NCBI GenBank assembly: GCA_003255025.1
Contig: QANY01004135.1
Coordinates: 992,001 to 1,056,000, forward strand
DNA from: Datisca glomerata
Lineage: Eukaryota; Streptophyta; Magnoliopsida; Cucurbitales; Datiscaceae
DNA: 64,000 nt
Direction of reading: 5' to 3'
The notes under the pieces were generated by a model. That model was not told where the DNA came from, made no database searches, and saw nothing but the letters and a program-made list of their open reading frames with translations. This document shows positions 22,756 through 34,507 of this stretch, in pieces (position 1 is the first letter of the stretch; the number at the start of each line of letters is the position of its first letter). The position numbers were made by a program, and so were the translations under genes.

Positions 22756-24537
22756 GAAGTCGAGGGAGATGGAGTTGAGAGGATGCTCGATGGAGGTGAG
22801 GGAGAGAGATTAGGATTATAACATGGTATTTTTGTAAATAAAGGTAATATGAGAGTGTAAAAAAATCAAATGAAAAAAATATTTTGACAGATTTTAGAAT
22901 TACCTATCATAGTAAATGAGCATATTATGATAGGTTATATAAAAGTTGTCACATTAGCTAAAAACAATAAAACCACTTCAACACTTGTTTTTTATGCCAG
23001 GTTTAAGGTACATGTCATAAAAACCAGTATTTTGCTTTCATTAAACCCTTTTTTTGTAGTAGTGCCAGTAACCATTTAGTTTAGAGTAAAGTTGTTTAAC
23101 TAGCTATAAATCTAATTGTTACACATGAAGAGTGTTTTTCTAATTACTTTAATTCTGAGGTGAATACGAAACTTGACTTAGTTACTTCCAATATATTGAT
23201 ATGCCAAAGAAGTGAGTTCGATTTTCCAGACAATAACTCGGCCATTAGAACCGTGATTCAACTATATTGGAGTTGCATGATTCATAAATATGGATTTCTT
23301 ATGCATATTTATTGATGAGTGTGTGAGTAAATAAACTAGGCTTGGTACTCGATGACATGATTCATTGAATAAGACATGGTGATCTGTATGAAACACTTTA
23401 CTGATATATCTTTCTTATTCATAGTCAATAAAGGAGTTAAGAAAATAACAACTAGAGGGGAAAAAGATAATTTTACATCCCACTCTTGTTACAGATATTC
23501 ATGAATGGTAGTATCATAAAATATTCTATGGACTGTGAAATATAAATGTTTATTTGCACCAACAGAAAATGTAGCGCGCATGAATCGGAAGTTCTATCAG
23601 CATCAGACTTATAGAGGAGTCGTACGATGTCGAGATTAAATAGGTTTAGAATTTATGGAGATAAATTAGTCAGGTATTTAAATCTCATAGCTTTATTCAT
23701 GTGGGTCCATTCGATCTTAGGAGTAGATCATAAGGACATGAATGAGAAACAACGATAGTTGGACCAAAAATGTGTTTTGGACCAAGGTATACTTCCCGAG
23801 CCTCATATGAGATGGGTGTTATCACTAAATTAGAGAAGAGCAAAATTAGTGTTCAAATTAATTATTTTATTACTCTCTAGTTATAGATTTATTATTAAAT
23901 AGAAGAAATTAATTAGTTAATTGTTAGGTATCAATTTAATTCATCAATTTCGATTGAACAATCTGGACACAATTTTTGCACTAAGAGAGATGTAAAAATC
24001 GAACATCGTAGTGCAGGGAGAGAGAAAAATTTAGCTTTATCATATAAGGGATTGCATCCTTCCATATTGCTAACCCTATACCTAAGTGTGTTAATCAAAG
24101 CAGAAAAAAAGTTGCCCCCCCCCCACACACAAAGTTACCATCGATTTTGATAGTAGGAGAAGAGAAAATTTTTGGTTTTTCTCTTTGAATCATTATTTTG
24201 AGAGCCCACACTCAATTCCTACAAAAATCCTTAAGAGATTTACTTCTAACTCTAACGAGTGGTTGTCAGTGTAAGGATCAATTGATAGCTCTGTAAATCT
24301 CAAGAATGAAGAACGTGAGATAAAGAATTTGATCCCACCAAATTAGAATTTCTCCATTGATTTAAAAGGTATAAATTGTTTCATTCTTTTCGTGATACGT
24401 TTATATGATTATGTATGTTCATTGATTAGTTTTGTGTTAAATTGGATTCGATGTCTGTATGAATTTTTTTTATATTCCACCCATGAACTAGTCATGGTTC
24501 ATTAATTTTTCTTCAAAATCTAAAACCTGATCCAACA

Positions 24538-25045
24538 AGAGAAGCCTCCTACTTATAGTGAAATCTAACGATGATGGGACTATCTCATGGTGATGGCCAG
24601 GAAACTGACGACGGCGGTGGGTTTATAACACTGCCACCACTGACGGCAATCATTTTGATTGCCAGGGTACGGGGCGCAGATGCTCTGATACCGTGTTGCC
24701 ATATCCCTGTGATGTTTCGTGAAAACCATAATCCTATCTTTTATCTTTTAAATTTTGAATTTTGAATTTGAAAAGTTATTTATTGATTTTAATTTTTATA
24801 AATTAAAATTTAATTAATTGATTGTGTTACACAAGTTTGATTAGTCATTAAATTTTTTTATTAGTAAAATTTAATTAATTTTAAAAGGATATCTAATGGT
24901 ATTATTTAATTAGGAAAATAGTTTTCCTTAATTAAAAAGATTTTGATCAAAGCTTAAAGATTATTTTGGAAACCCTAGTGCGTGCAAGACCTTGGTGGGC
25001 CTTGTACTGGTGTGGACCCACCAAGCTTGTTGAGGTTTTAGACTG
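24538..25045 (-). other. Leader-like region with minus-strand PBS-like site
   Basis: Begins 'agagaagcctcctacttatag', the same words that follow the family-1 LTR at 11872 and at 29354. On the minus strand GGTATCAGAGCATCTGCG (about 24673-24690) is a good match to a methionine-tRNA primer binding site, which suggests this is the 5' edge of a minus-strand copia element and not the leader of family 1. No coding recognised. At 25045 it continues into sequence that precedes family-1 gag. Confidence 0.4.
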
Positions 25046-26210
25046 AACAAGTGTTGTTTGGCCCAAATGATTCACTGGAACTTGAGATTTGATTCCAAGC
25101 CCAATCGAGTCCTTAAAATCAAAATTATTTAAAAATCCATTCTTTTTGAAAGGGCAAAGAAAAATCCATTTTTTTCAAAAACTAAGTGGAGGGTCATTTA
25201 CGTTGAAACGTTCCCAAGGTCCCCAATTCAAAACTTGATCATAACACGAGGAATGGTTTAGAGCCGCCCTAGCAGTCCTCTCTTCAGTGGGAGAAACTTG
25301 GGAATCGTGTTGCTTTGAGTCATCGAGTTTCTTGAGAAAGTAAAGCTTATAATGGAAATGGTGAGACAGGACTGTTCCTAGACGGACTTAGTTCATAGCA
25401 ACCTTTAAAGCCGATGCATTCGTTAAAATTCAGAACGAAGAAAATTGGAATCTCTCATAGGATCGAATCCCGTGTATTGGGAACGTAATCTTGATATCCT
25501 ATTGACGGTAGAAAAGCACAAGTTTATGTTCACCACCATTTGTCCCTTTAAGCCTATTGCTGAATCGACTCAACAGGAATAGGATTCTTATGCTTCTTGG
25601 TTGCATTCTGATGAGATTTCTAGATGTTACATCTCAGAACAGGGCGACCGCCTCTAATATGATGTTGAACATCACTAAAATGTTCAAGGTTCAGGGTCGT
25701 CAAGCCAAATAAGCTGTAGTGTGAAACTTTATGAACTTCTGGATGAAACCCGGAACTCTTGTCATAGAACATATGATGTTGATCATTAGTTATCTGAATG
25801 ACATGGAATCATGGGAGCAGGTAGATGGTGAGACTCAAGTTGATATGATCCTGAAGACTCTGCCAGACACTTTTGAAAACTTCAAACTTAATTATAAGAT
25901 GAATAAGTTGAGGTAATCTCTTCTGAAACTTATGAAAGAGTTGCAAGCTGCTAAGACACTATTTTTTAAGGGCAATGGGAAGAATGGAGAGGTAAACTTT
26001 ATTGAAAGTAAGCCTTCCACCCCTAGCGCAAAAAAGAAACACAAAAGAGGTCTGAAGAAAGCTAAAAAGGTGAACTCAAAAGTTACGAATGGAAAGGGCC
26101 CTACAAAAGTGGAAAAGTCAAAAGGAAAGTGTCACCATTATGGAGTCGCTGGTTATTGGAAACACAACTGCCTAGATTATCTCAAGGAGTTGAAATCCAA
26201 AGGTACATTA
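25046..26210 (+). pseudogene. Copia family-1 gag relic, copy B
   Basis: After a non-coding stretch (to about 25500) come gag pieces in several frames: the UBN2-type block (MMLIISYLNDMESWEQVDGETQ... LKTLPDTFENFKLNYKMNKL, 25770-25916), then ELQAAKTLFFKG, a lysine-rich stretch, and a zinc knuckle with two ligands lost (CHHYGVAGYWKHNC, where C-x2-C-x4-H-x4-C is expected). Nucleocapsid function is therefore gone. It joins directly to RT at about 26215, so protease and integrase are deleted. Confidence 0.8.
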
Positions 26211-26214
26211 CTTG

Positions 26215-27483
26215 TTACAGAAGCCTGCTGCACTCGATTATGAAATCTGGCAGATGGACGTCAAGATTTCTTTTCTGAATGGCAATCTTGAAGAGTTCAT
26301 TTATATGGCTCAACCAGAAGGGTTCATGGAGAAAGGTCAAGAGGGTAAGGTTTACGAACTACTGAAATCTATTTACAGACTTAAGCAAGAATGAAATATC
26401 ATATTCGACGAAACTACCAAGAACTTCGGTTTCGAACAGTTAGTGGACAAACCCTGTTTGTATAAGCTGATACATGAAGCGAATGTGTTTTTTCAAGTTT
26501 TGTACATGAAAAATATTCTACTCATTGGGAATGATGAGAAAATTTGTCTAATGTCAAAATTTGACCTGCAAAGTAATTTGATATGAAGGATCTTAGAGAA
26601 GATGTCTTTGTCCTAGGTATTCAGATCTTTCAGGATTGGAAAAACAATAATTCACATTGTCTCGAGCATCTTATATTGTTAAGGTGGTGGATCACTTCAG
26701 TATACAAGACTCATGAAGGGATATCTTCCCTTTAGTCATGGAGTCAGCCTCTCCAAAGGGCAGTCGCCTAAGACTCCTCAAGAAGAGGAAGACATGAGAA
26801 AGATTTCCAATGCTTCAATCATAGGAAGTCTCGTGTATACAATGCTTTATACTAGGCCAGATATTTGATATGTCGTTCGCGTCGTGAGTCTTTTTCAATC
26901 TAATCATAAACTCATGCATTGGAATGCTATCAAGCATATTCTTAAGTATCTTAGGAGAAGGAACTACATGCTTGTGTATTCAGGTACTAACCTGAATATG
27001 ACAGGTTATACCAACTCTAATTTCCAAGCGGGCAAATATTCTAGGAGGTCCACATCAGGATTAGAGTTCATTCTGAATGGTGGAGTAGTGGTATGTAGAT
27101 GTATCAAGCAATCTTGTATTGGTGACTCTACCATGGAAGCTGAGTATGTGGTGGCTTGTGAAGCTGCAAAGGAGGCTGTCTGGCTTAGAAAGTTCCTAAA
27201 GACTCTGGAAGTCATTCCAAATGCTGACAAACCCATGACACTTTATTGTGACAATGGTGTGGCTGTAGCAAACTTGAAAGAACCGAGAAGCCACAAAAGA
27301 TCTAAACAAATAAAGCAAAAGTACTACCTCATTAGAGAGATAGTTCAAAAAGGAGATGTTCATGTAACACACATATCGACGGTTAACAAATTGGCAAATC
27401 CATTCATGAAAACTTTAAGCAGTAAAGTCTTTTATGGACATCTGGAGTGCATGGGGATACAAGATTATACACGCCTACTTTAG
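26215..27483 (+). pseudogene. Copia family-1 RT-RNase H relic, copy B
   Basis: RT starts at ALDYEIWQMDVKISFLNGNLEE and has the catalytic box mutated to YMKN (about 26505). Stops and frameshifts follow, then an open 199-codon end (26884-27483) covering the RT tail and RNase H: NHKLMHWNAIKHILKYLRR, STSGLEFILNGG, DSTMEAEYVVACEAAKEAVWLRKFL, YCDNG and IREIVQKGDVHVTHI. The stop at 27481 is followed by CAAGTGGGAAAT, a copia polypurine tract, and the 3' LTR. Confidence 0.85.
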
Positions 27484-27497
27484 CTCAAGTGGGAAAT

Positions 27498-29353
27498 TGT
27501 TAGAATTATATCCATAAAGTAGGGTGTAATAACTTTTTATGAGTAAACAGTTTGTTATTGACATTTATGTATTACTGAATTTTATGAATAAATGAAAGTT
27601 TTCTTTAATTAAAGTGTGTTTATAACTTACTTAAGTCTTGGAGTTGTTAATGAAAGAAGAGTGAAGGCTGAGCGGTCTTCGAGACAAACTCTTCTAAGAT
27701 AGTTCATAATGTTATTTGTAGTATTAGGATCAACTGTGAAATCAAATCCAATTACGACTGTTTGGTTGAATCAAAGGATGCTGGTCTCAGAGCATGTGAG
27801 TGGAGACTCTAATGGTTCACCTAAACATGTTATGGAACATGTTAAATAGACTAGTAACCAATTAGTTTAGAGGAAAGTTGTTTATCTAGCTCTAAATCTA
27901 ATTGTTACATCTTAAGGGTATTTTCATAATTACCTTAATATTGTGGTGAATACGAAACTTGATTTAGTTACTTGCGTTCTTTGATATGCTAAAGGAGTGA
28001 ATTCGAATTGTCGGACAATACCTCGGCAATTGGAATCGTGATTCAACTATGTTGTAGTTGCTTGATTCACAGATATGTAATTTATGGTAAGATTACAAAA
28101 GCAACAATATCACCTTATACTTTTATTGATGAGTGTGTGAATAAATCAGTCGGGCCTGGTACTCAATGACATGAGTCATTGAATAAGACACGGTGATCTG
28201 TATAAAACACTTCATTGATATATCTTTCTTATTCACAGTCAATAAAGGAGTTCAGGAAATAATAACTAGAGGGGGGAAATTGTAATTTTACATTCCACTT
28301 TTGTTATTGATATTTATGAAGGGTAATATCATAAAATATTCTGTGGACCGTGAAATATAAATATTTATTTACATCAATAGAAAATGAAGCGCGCATGAAT
28401 CGAAAGTTCTACCGGCATTCGACCTATAGTGGAGTCTATAATGTGGGGATTAAAAATGTCAGGAATTTATGGAGATAAATTAGTCGGGTATTTGAATTCC
28501 AGAGCTTTATTCATGTAGATCCATTCGGTCTCAGAAGTAGCTCATAAGGACATGAATGAGAAACAATGACAGTTGGACGAAAAACGCGTTTTGTATGAAG
28601 GTACACTTCTCGAGCCACATATGAGATAGGTGTCATCACTAATTTTGTCAAGAGCAAAATTAATATTCAAATGAATTATTTTGTTGTTTTCTAATTATTT
28701 GATAATTAGTAAATAAAAAATTAATTAATTAATTGATAAGGATCAATTTAATTCATCAATTTGGACTGATGAATCTTGACACAATTTTGGCTCTAGGGAG
28801 ATGTAAAAGTCGTCAATCACATTGCAGGGAGAGGGAAAATTTCAGCCTTTCCATATAAGGGATTTTATCCTTATCCATATTTGTAACCCTATCTCTAAGT
28901 GTACTAATCAGAATAGAAAAAAAGTTCCCCCCCATCCCCCACACACAAATTTATAACCGTTTTTTATCATAGGAGAAGAGAAAAATTATGGATTTTCTCT
29001 TTCAATTATTGCTTTGAGAGACCACACTCAATTCCTATGAAAATCCTTGAGAGATTTACTTCTAAATTTAACGAGTGGTTATCAGTGTAAGGAGTAATTG
29101 ATAGCTTTGCGAATCTTAAGAATGAAGAGTGCGAGATAAAGAATTGGATCCTGACAAATCAGAATTTCTCCATTAATTGAAAATGTATATTTTTTTCAAT
29201 CTTTTCTCGACACATTTATATGATTATGTGTGTTCATTGACTGGTTTTTTGTTTAATTAGATTAAACGTTTGTATGAAAAAATTTTGAAATTCCGCCCAT
29301 GAACTAGTCATCATTCATTAATTTTTCATCAAAATCTAAAATCCAACCTGACA
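27498..29353 (+). mobile_element. Copia family-1 3' LTR (1856 bp)
   Basis: Starts TGTTAGAATTATATCC directly after the polypurine tract and ends AACCTGACA. Its length agrees with the 1860-bp LTR at 40120-41979. It is followed by AGAAA and by second-family LTR sequence, the same flank as at 11872. Contains the undisrupted CACTA target (AATAGACTAGTAACCA, about 27848). Confidence 0.8.
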
Positions 29354-29583
29354 AGAAAAGCCTCATACTTATAGTGAAACCCAACGGTTTTTCAATCTTT
29401 TCTCGACACATTTATATGATTATGCGCGTTCATTGACTAGTTTTTTGTTTAATTATATTAAACGTTTGTATGAAAAAATTTTGAAATTCTGCCCATGAAC
29501 TAGTCATCATTCATTAATTTTTCATCAAAATCTAAAATCCAATCTGACAAGAAAAGCCTCCTACTTATAGTGAAACCCAACGG
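29192..29583 (+). repeat. 196-bp tandem duplication at the LTR end
   Basis: Units 29192-29387 and 29388-29583 are near-identical and both contain the last part of the LTR plus the first bases of its flank. The high identity marks a recent event. Confidence 0.9.
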
Positions 29584-29950
29584 TGATGATTGACTGAAGA
29601 TATTTCAATCAAAACTAATTAAGTTAATAGTTTGCATCACTAAAATTAGGATTAACTTGGTTGACTACTAGGTATCCATGCTGTACCTTTTTATTATCGT
29701 CACGACAATGTCTATAACCCTTAGGGACCATAAGGATAAAAATTCTTATGTCCAAATAATTAATAAACTCTACCGACTAAACTCATAATCAAACTTATTA
29801 ATTATTAATTATGATTACACTATAAAAAAATTTTAACCTCCAATAGTCTTTATATTACTCGATGTTGTTATTCTTAACCTATTATTCGTTATGTGTTACG
29901 CCTCCATATTATAGCACCAATTAGATTAGTACGTTGTAACTAATTTATAC
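29584..29950 (-). repeat. Second-family copia LTR fragment
   Basis: Collinear with 33585-33930: shared blocks around 'catcactaaaattagga', 'ttgactactagg', 'accataaggataaaa' and 'ttatgtgtt'. Non-coding. Confidence 0.55.
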
Positions 29951-31187
29951 ACCTCTTGTTCTTCGAGTTTCAAATCTCTTAATGTTGATCAAACATTATA
30001 ATTTCTATAGTAGATGTCTGAAGTAAAATATCAATTCTCTAACTAAACTATTAAAGACACTAAGTAGTTAGATTTCTATATGATCACATAAGCATAATCT
30101 ATCGATGGGTATTATATCACTTACCTAAAAGTGCCTATGGACTATTATCAAGAATCTATGCATCCTCACTAGCAATTTAACAACATAGTCATCCAACGTC
30201 AGATATATTGACTAATAGAATCTTAATCATAGTAGATGAAAATAACTAAACCATTAAATATGAGTTCCTAATTCTTTCATGACTAAGAGTATTCAGAATA
30301 CGAAAACAATGGGTTATGATTTTGTAAAGATAGTACTTTAACTGAAAATTGAACTCACTAGTCCACTTATTGCATTCCAAAGATATTAGCACACAAATCA
30401 GGTACTCCACCTAGTGGCTAAAGTAATTCACTCTACACTCCTCTCGGAAGATTGGTAGGAAATCCTTTTAAGGAAAAGTACCAAAACAAAACATTTTTTT
30501 AACTTGACAAGTAAATTGCTTGAAATAAAAGATAAATTCTATAAATAAAAAATAAAGCAATTACATAATTTATATTTCACACACACTCAAGTAGAAAATG
30601 AATATTCAAGGATGAATATCACTTAGCTACATGTTAAATAAATAAATAACACTTATAATGCAAGAGCTTTAAATGTGAAAATATAAATAAGTAAAATAAT
30701 AAAGATGCGAGCAATTAACGTGAGAAAATTAAACATGCGAGTATAATAAATACAGAAAAGAAAAGTACACATAAATAAAAAGAGAATAGGGAAGAGAAAG
30801 ATTCAACATGTAAAGTTTTAATGTGGTTCAGAAAAACACATCCCTACGTCCACGCTTCAAAGATCAACCCTTGAAGATTTGTTTCTCGCGATCTTTTTAT
30901 GGGTGAAGACCAAACCTATACAAACCATATTCCATTATGGTGCCAATCAAACCTTGACAATGAAGGATGGTCGAGATTTTGATCTCTTATAAAGAACTCT
31001 CACTCTCTCAAAGATTTGATCTCTCAATTTTATGTTGTCAATGTTTTCCTACCTTTTCTCTAGAATTTTGGGCTTATCAATGCTCAAAATACAATATTCT
31101 AAAAAAACTCTACGAATGTTCTTTGGAGAGGTATGTTGAAATGAGGAGTCGAATGGGGTATTCATAGGTATGGATAATGTGCACAAA
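29951..31187. other. Non-coding retroelement-like DNA
   Basis: AT-rich; 'cataatctatcgatgggtattatatcacttacc' and 'atgtggttcagaaaaacacatccctacgtccac' are wordings I associate with plant LTR-retroelement non-coding regions, but no element can be delimited. ORFs such as 30967-31167 have no recognisable domain. Confidence 0.35.
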
Positions 31188-31274
31188 CTGGTAGACCGAT
31201 TTATCCAACCTGTAGACTGATTTATCCAACCGGAGGACCGGTTTATCCTACTAGTGGATCTATTTATCCACTAG
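31188..31274. repeat. Short tandem repeat, about 21 bp x 4
   Basis: Four imperfect units of the type 'ctggtagaccgatttatccaa' follow one another. Confidence 0.8.
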
Positions 31275-31629
31275 TTGTGAGCTCACCGGTTGACCGATTC
31301 GGGAAATCGGTGGGCCGGTCGCGATGATCCAATGTGCCAAACATGGGCCTGTTTGGATGTCGAACTGGAGGTGAAATGGTCATTGATATTTTTACACAAT
31401 TTGGTATGGTTCGGTCTACTATGATATAGCTCATGAGTAGTTCGATCAAGTTTTGGATTTCTTACTACGCGTCGTGTTCATAGAAGATTGGTTAAACCCA
31501 TTTGGAGTTCGTTTGATATACTTATGCCTTTCACAATATGTTGCTTGTATCTTGTAATGCCGGCTTCAGCTACCCTTTATTATTTTCCATAAACACTTAC
31601 AATAAAGTTCTTTCAAAATTATTTTCACT
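31275..31629. other. No gene seen
   Basis: Non-coding; contains GC-richer words with ACCGGT, similar in style to the short repeats just before. Confidence 0.5.
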
Positions 31630-33050
31630 TTATTTAGAGTCTATACAGTTGATTAAAACATTAATCCACATAATACTTGTCATCAACACAATCGTCATCT
31701 TGACTAGGGTCAACACCTTCAACTGACTGCTCCTTCTCCTAGAGTAAACACATAGCCAATAGCCCGAGGTAGACTTCTTACAGTCTTTGTACGATTGAAA
31801 ATATGAATCTATAAAGCAAACTGGCATGAGGCTTACAGTCCCATCTGCTGGCCAAGCCTACTATGAAATAAATATCTGGTCTGATACACGACATTGCATA
31901 CAGGGACTTCCCACTGCATAAGCATAAGGAACCACCTTTATGCTATCTATCTCATCTTGTGTCTTGGGACACTCATTCTTGGATAAATGAATTTCATGTT
32001 TGAAAGGTAATTGAATTTTCTTGGAATCCTGCATTGTGAACCTCTTCAGAATCTTTTCTATATATGCAGATTGAGATAAGCATATTCTTCTAGATACTCG
32101 ATCACGAATGACCTTAATCATAAATATATTCTACCTCTCTAAGGTCCATCGTATAAATATTATTTGATAACCATAACTTATTCGACATTATCTTACATCG
32201 TTCTTGATGAGGATAATGTACTCTGCATAAGAACAAAAAAGTGACTATGTTTACTTCCTTTCTCTTTTATACACAGGATCCACTAAAATTTTGATCAAAA
32301 CCAAAGACTTGATTTCTTGATCAAATTTGATGTTCTGTGGCCTCAATGATTGCTTAAGTCTATAAATACACCAATTTAACCTGCAAACCATATTCTCCAG
32401 GCCTTTTGCAATAAAATCCTCAGTTTGAGAGATAAAGGTATTCTCTCCAATTTTTTCATTTAGAAACGTAGTCTTGACATCCCTTTTCCAAATCTTGAAA
32501 TCGAGATGAGCCATAATAGACAACAATATTATTATAGACTTAAGAATGGCTACTAGTGAGAAAGTCTTCTCATGATCGATTCCCTCATTTTTAGTATACG
32601 CTTTCACAACAAGCCAATGCTTTGAAGGTTTCCACCTTCCTGTCTATGCCTCGCTTCCACTTGAGACAACATATGTGCTACCAAATACTTTATGCTCCTC
32701 AATACTATAAAACAAGAACCTTCTTGTTCCTTTTCCATACGTAACAAAAACAAACACAAATAATCTAGGTTCCAACTTAGCAGCATTTTCCCTTAGCACG
32801 TGTGCTTGTATCCGTAAATATGGAGATGATGTAAACTTGTTTATGGTCATTCCATAACACTAGTAGAGTCTTGACTACTTCTTTGGAAGGTACTAGATTC
32901 AGAATGTATGCAGTAGTGTTCACGGCATATCCCTAAAAAGAAATAGGAAGAAGAGAATAGCTCGACATAGATCTCACCATATTCAAGAGAGCTCTGTTTC
33001 TCCTATCAGCTACACCATTTTGCTGGGTAGTTTTGGTGTAGTGAGCTAAG
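31630..33050 (-). pseudogene. Second-family copia pol relic (integrase end to RNase H)
   Basis: Minus-strand pieces in order from high to low coordinates: integrase C-terminal part (TKTTQQNGV-like, SFWGYAVNTTAYILNL, about 32900-33040; YLRIQAHVLRENAAKLEPR), RT (NEGIDHEKTFSLVAILKSI, DFKIWKRDVKTTFLNEKI, CRLNWCIYRLKQSLR, 32251-32607), the RT tail (SQSAYIEKILKRFTMQDSKK, CPKTQDEIDSIKVVPYA, 31861-32121) and the RNase H start (DSYFQSYKDCKKSTSGY, about 31770-31815). The catalytic RT box is lost between 32121 and 32251. Gag and protease are missing: the integrase lies directly next to the LTR. Confidence 0.75.
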
Positions 33051-33059
33051 ATGAAAACC

Positions 33060-33935
33060 CTAAAGGGATTGGTGCAGTAGAAAACTATCCCGATCTTAAA
33101 ATCTAATCATCAAACAACCTAATCTATGGTACAATTAACACAAATTTCATACCCTTGATGCGAACCCCAAAAATTGAAGCTATTTTATCACGATCTGATT
33201 CTCTACCTTCTAAACCATGTTCTCGATCTACATGCCAAAACTCTGGTAAATCGTGCATGATGTTGTTGTGCACATCCCCATAGACTACTGCCTTTAATCG
33301 CCAAAATTTGCCATGCACTACCATCACCGACTGCCGCAATCTGTCATGCATTACGCGAATCATGAATCAAAACCTCAAAATCTTCCATGCTATTACTCAA
33401 TTCGTTAATCGATCACCAGTGTTGGTGCTTTAAAGAAAAATATGGAATTTCCTTCCTCTCAATTTTTTAGCTAGGGAGAATGATAAGTCTCCCTAACGTT
33501 CTCTCTTTTCTCACTAATGATGCCAATGGCGTGTGTTATAATATCTAAGAAAAGCTTCCTATTCATAGTGAAATCCAATGGCCTAGATTGTCTGAAAATT
33601 ATCTCTCTAATTACATTAATCATTTTCATCACTAAAACTAGGACTGACTTGATTGACTACTAGGAATCCATGTTCTATTTATTACAGCTACAATAATTTA
33701 TATAACCTATAGGTTAGCTCGGGGATCACAAGGATAAAATTCTCATTGCTAAATAATTAATGAATCCTACAAACCAAACCCATTACTAGATTTACTTATT
33801 ATTAATAACAATTTATTCCAATATAAAGTTCTAATTGAACTCCATCCCCATTTTATATTTGTTTATGTAATTATCCCCGACCTATTATCCATTATGTGTT
33901 GCCCCTTCATAGTATACCACCGTGTATAAGTAGAA
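33060..33935 (-). repeat. Second-family copia LTR (5' side)
   Basis: Non-coding block shared with 5190-5653, 11872-11920 and 29354-29950, adjacent to minus-strand pol. The minus-strand start would be near TGGTATACTATGAAGGG at about 33915-33931; the inner end is near 'ctactgcaccaatccc'. Exact borders are uncertain. Confidence 0.5.
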
Positions 33936-34507
33936 AAAGGAAATTGAGCCCCTTTTAACGTTTTACATGCAAGAATTGCTTTTATATTTTTATACGCAAG
34001 AATGACCCTTATAAGGTTTTAAATGGGGTCATTTTCCTCAAAGAGTATTTTTAGAATTTGGTATTCCATAAATTATATAGTAATGGGTGGATAGGTTCTC
34101 ATTTGGCTCCAATTGAACTTATAGCTTAAACTATTAAGTTGTAAGTTATTTAAATTAGCTTTAATCTATAAGTTAAAACCTGTTTGGCACAGCATATTTT
34201 AAATAACATTAAGCTATATCTTATTTTAATTGATATTTCCCAAATAAGTTAAAAATGAGTTAATTTTTATTGAAGTTACTTTAATATCCCTTTTAATTAA
34301 AAATGTGATGAATTAACTCTAAAATCTCCCTCTCTCTCCCCTCCCCCTCTCTCTCCTTCTCTCTCACTCACACATAGTGAATTTCTTATTGTGCGCTTTA
34401 GTGTTTTAGAACCCTCCATATTTTGGGTTATTTGAAAGAATATACCCTTTATAAATTTACTTTACAACTGTATACCCCTTTCTCAAAATTAAGAAATATA
34501 TCTCCCA
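33936..34507. other. Non-coding; MITE-like and CT-rich
   Basis: 34080-34310 has 'cttataagttaaaacctgtttggca' type words seen in hAT-related MITEs; 34324-34372 is a CT-rich run; 34395-34507 is an inverted diverged copy of about 55663-55790. It ends in TCCCA, the left flank of the next copia element. Confidence 0.5.

Larger units (their letters stand above)
18175..23064. mobile_element. Complete Pack-type CACTA transposon, copy B (4890 bp)
   Basis: Perfect 13-bp terminal inverted repeats, CACTACTACAAAA ... TTTTGTAGTAGTG, are flanked by CCA on both sides (18172-18174 and 23065-23067), the 3-bp duplication made by CACTA transposases. The subterminal zone at 18195-18520 holds repeated GATGACGGG/CCCGTCAT-type palindromic units, the usual transposase binding arrays. 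There is no transposase gene; the interior is filled by captured host-gene exons on the minus strand. Confidence 0.9.
17853..24537 (+). mobile_element. Copia family-1 LTR, split by CACTA, copy B
   Basis: LTR sequence occupies 17853-18174 and 23065-24537, ending CCTGATCCAACA; the first ~40 bases are deleted. A poly-C tract (24114-24124) lies in the part that is shortened, and marked by N, in copy A. The CACTA in between is complete with a CCA duplication, and the undisrupted sequence AATAGACCAGTAACCA can be seen in other copies (for example about 40474). Confidence 0.75.
14826..26575 (+). repeat. Tandem segmental duplication, right unit (copy B)
   Basis: Right-hand partner of 2293-14345, collinear from the P450 intron to the copia RT segment ending 'gacctgcaaag'. 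After this point copy B runs on into RNase H and the 3' LTR, the arrangement expected at the original right border. The two units differ by many substitutions and several indels, so the event is not recent. Confidence 0.85.
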
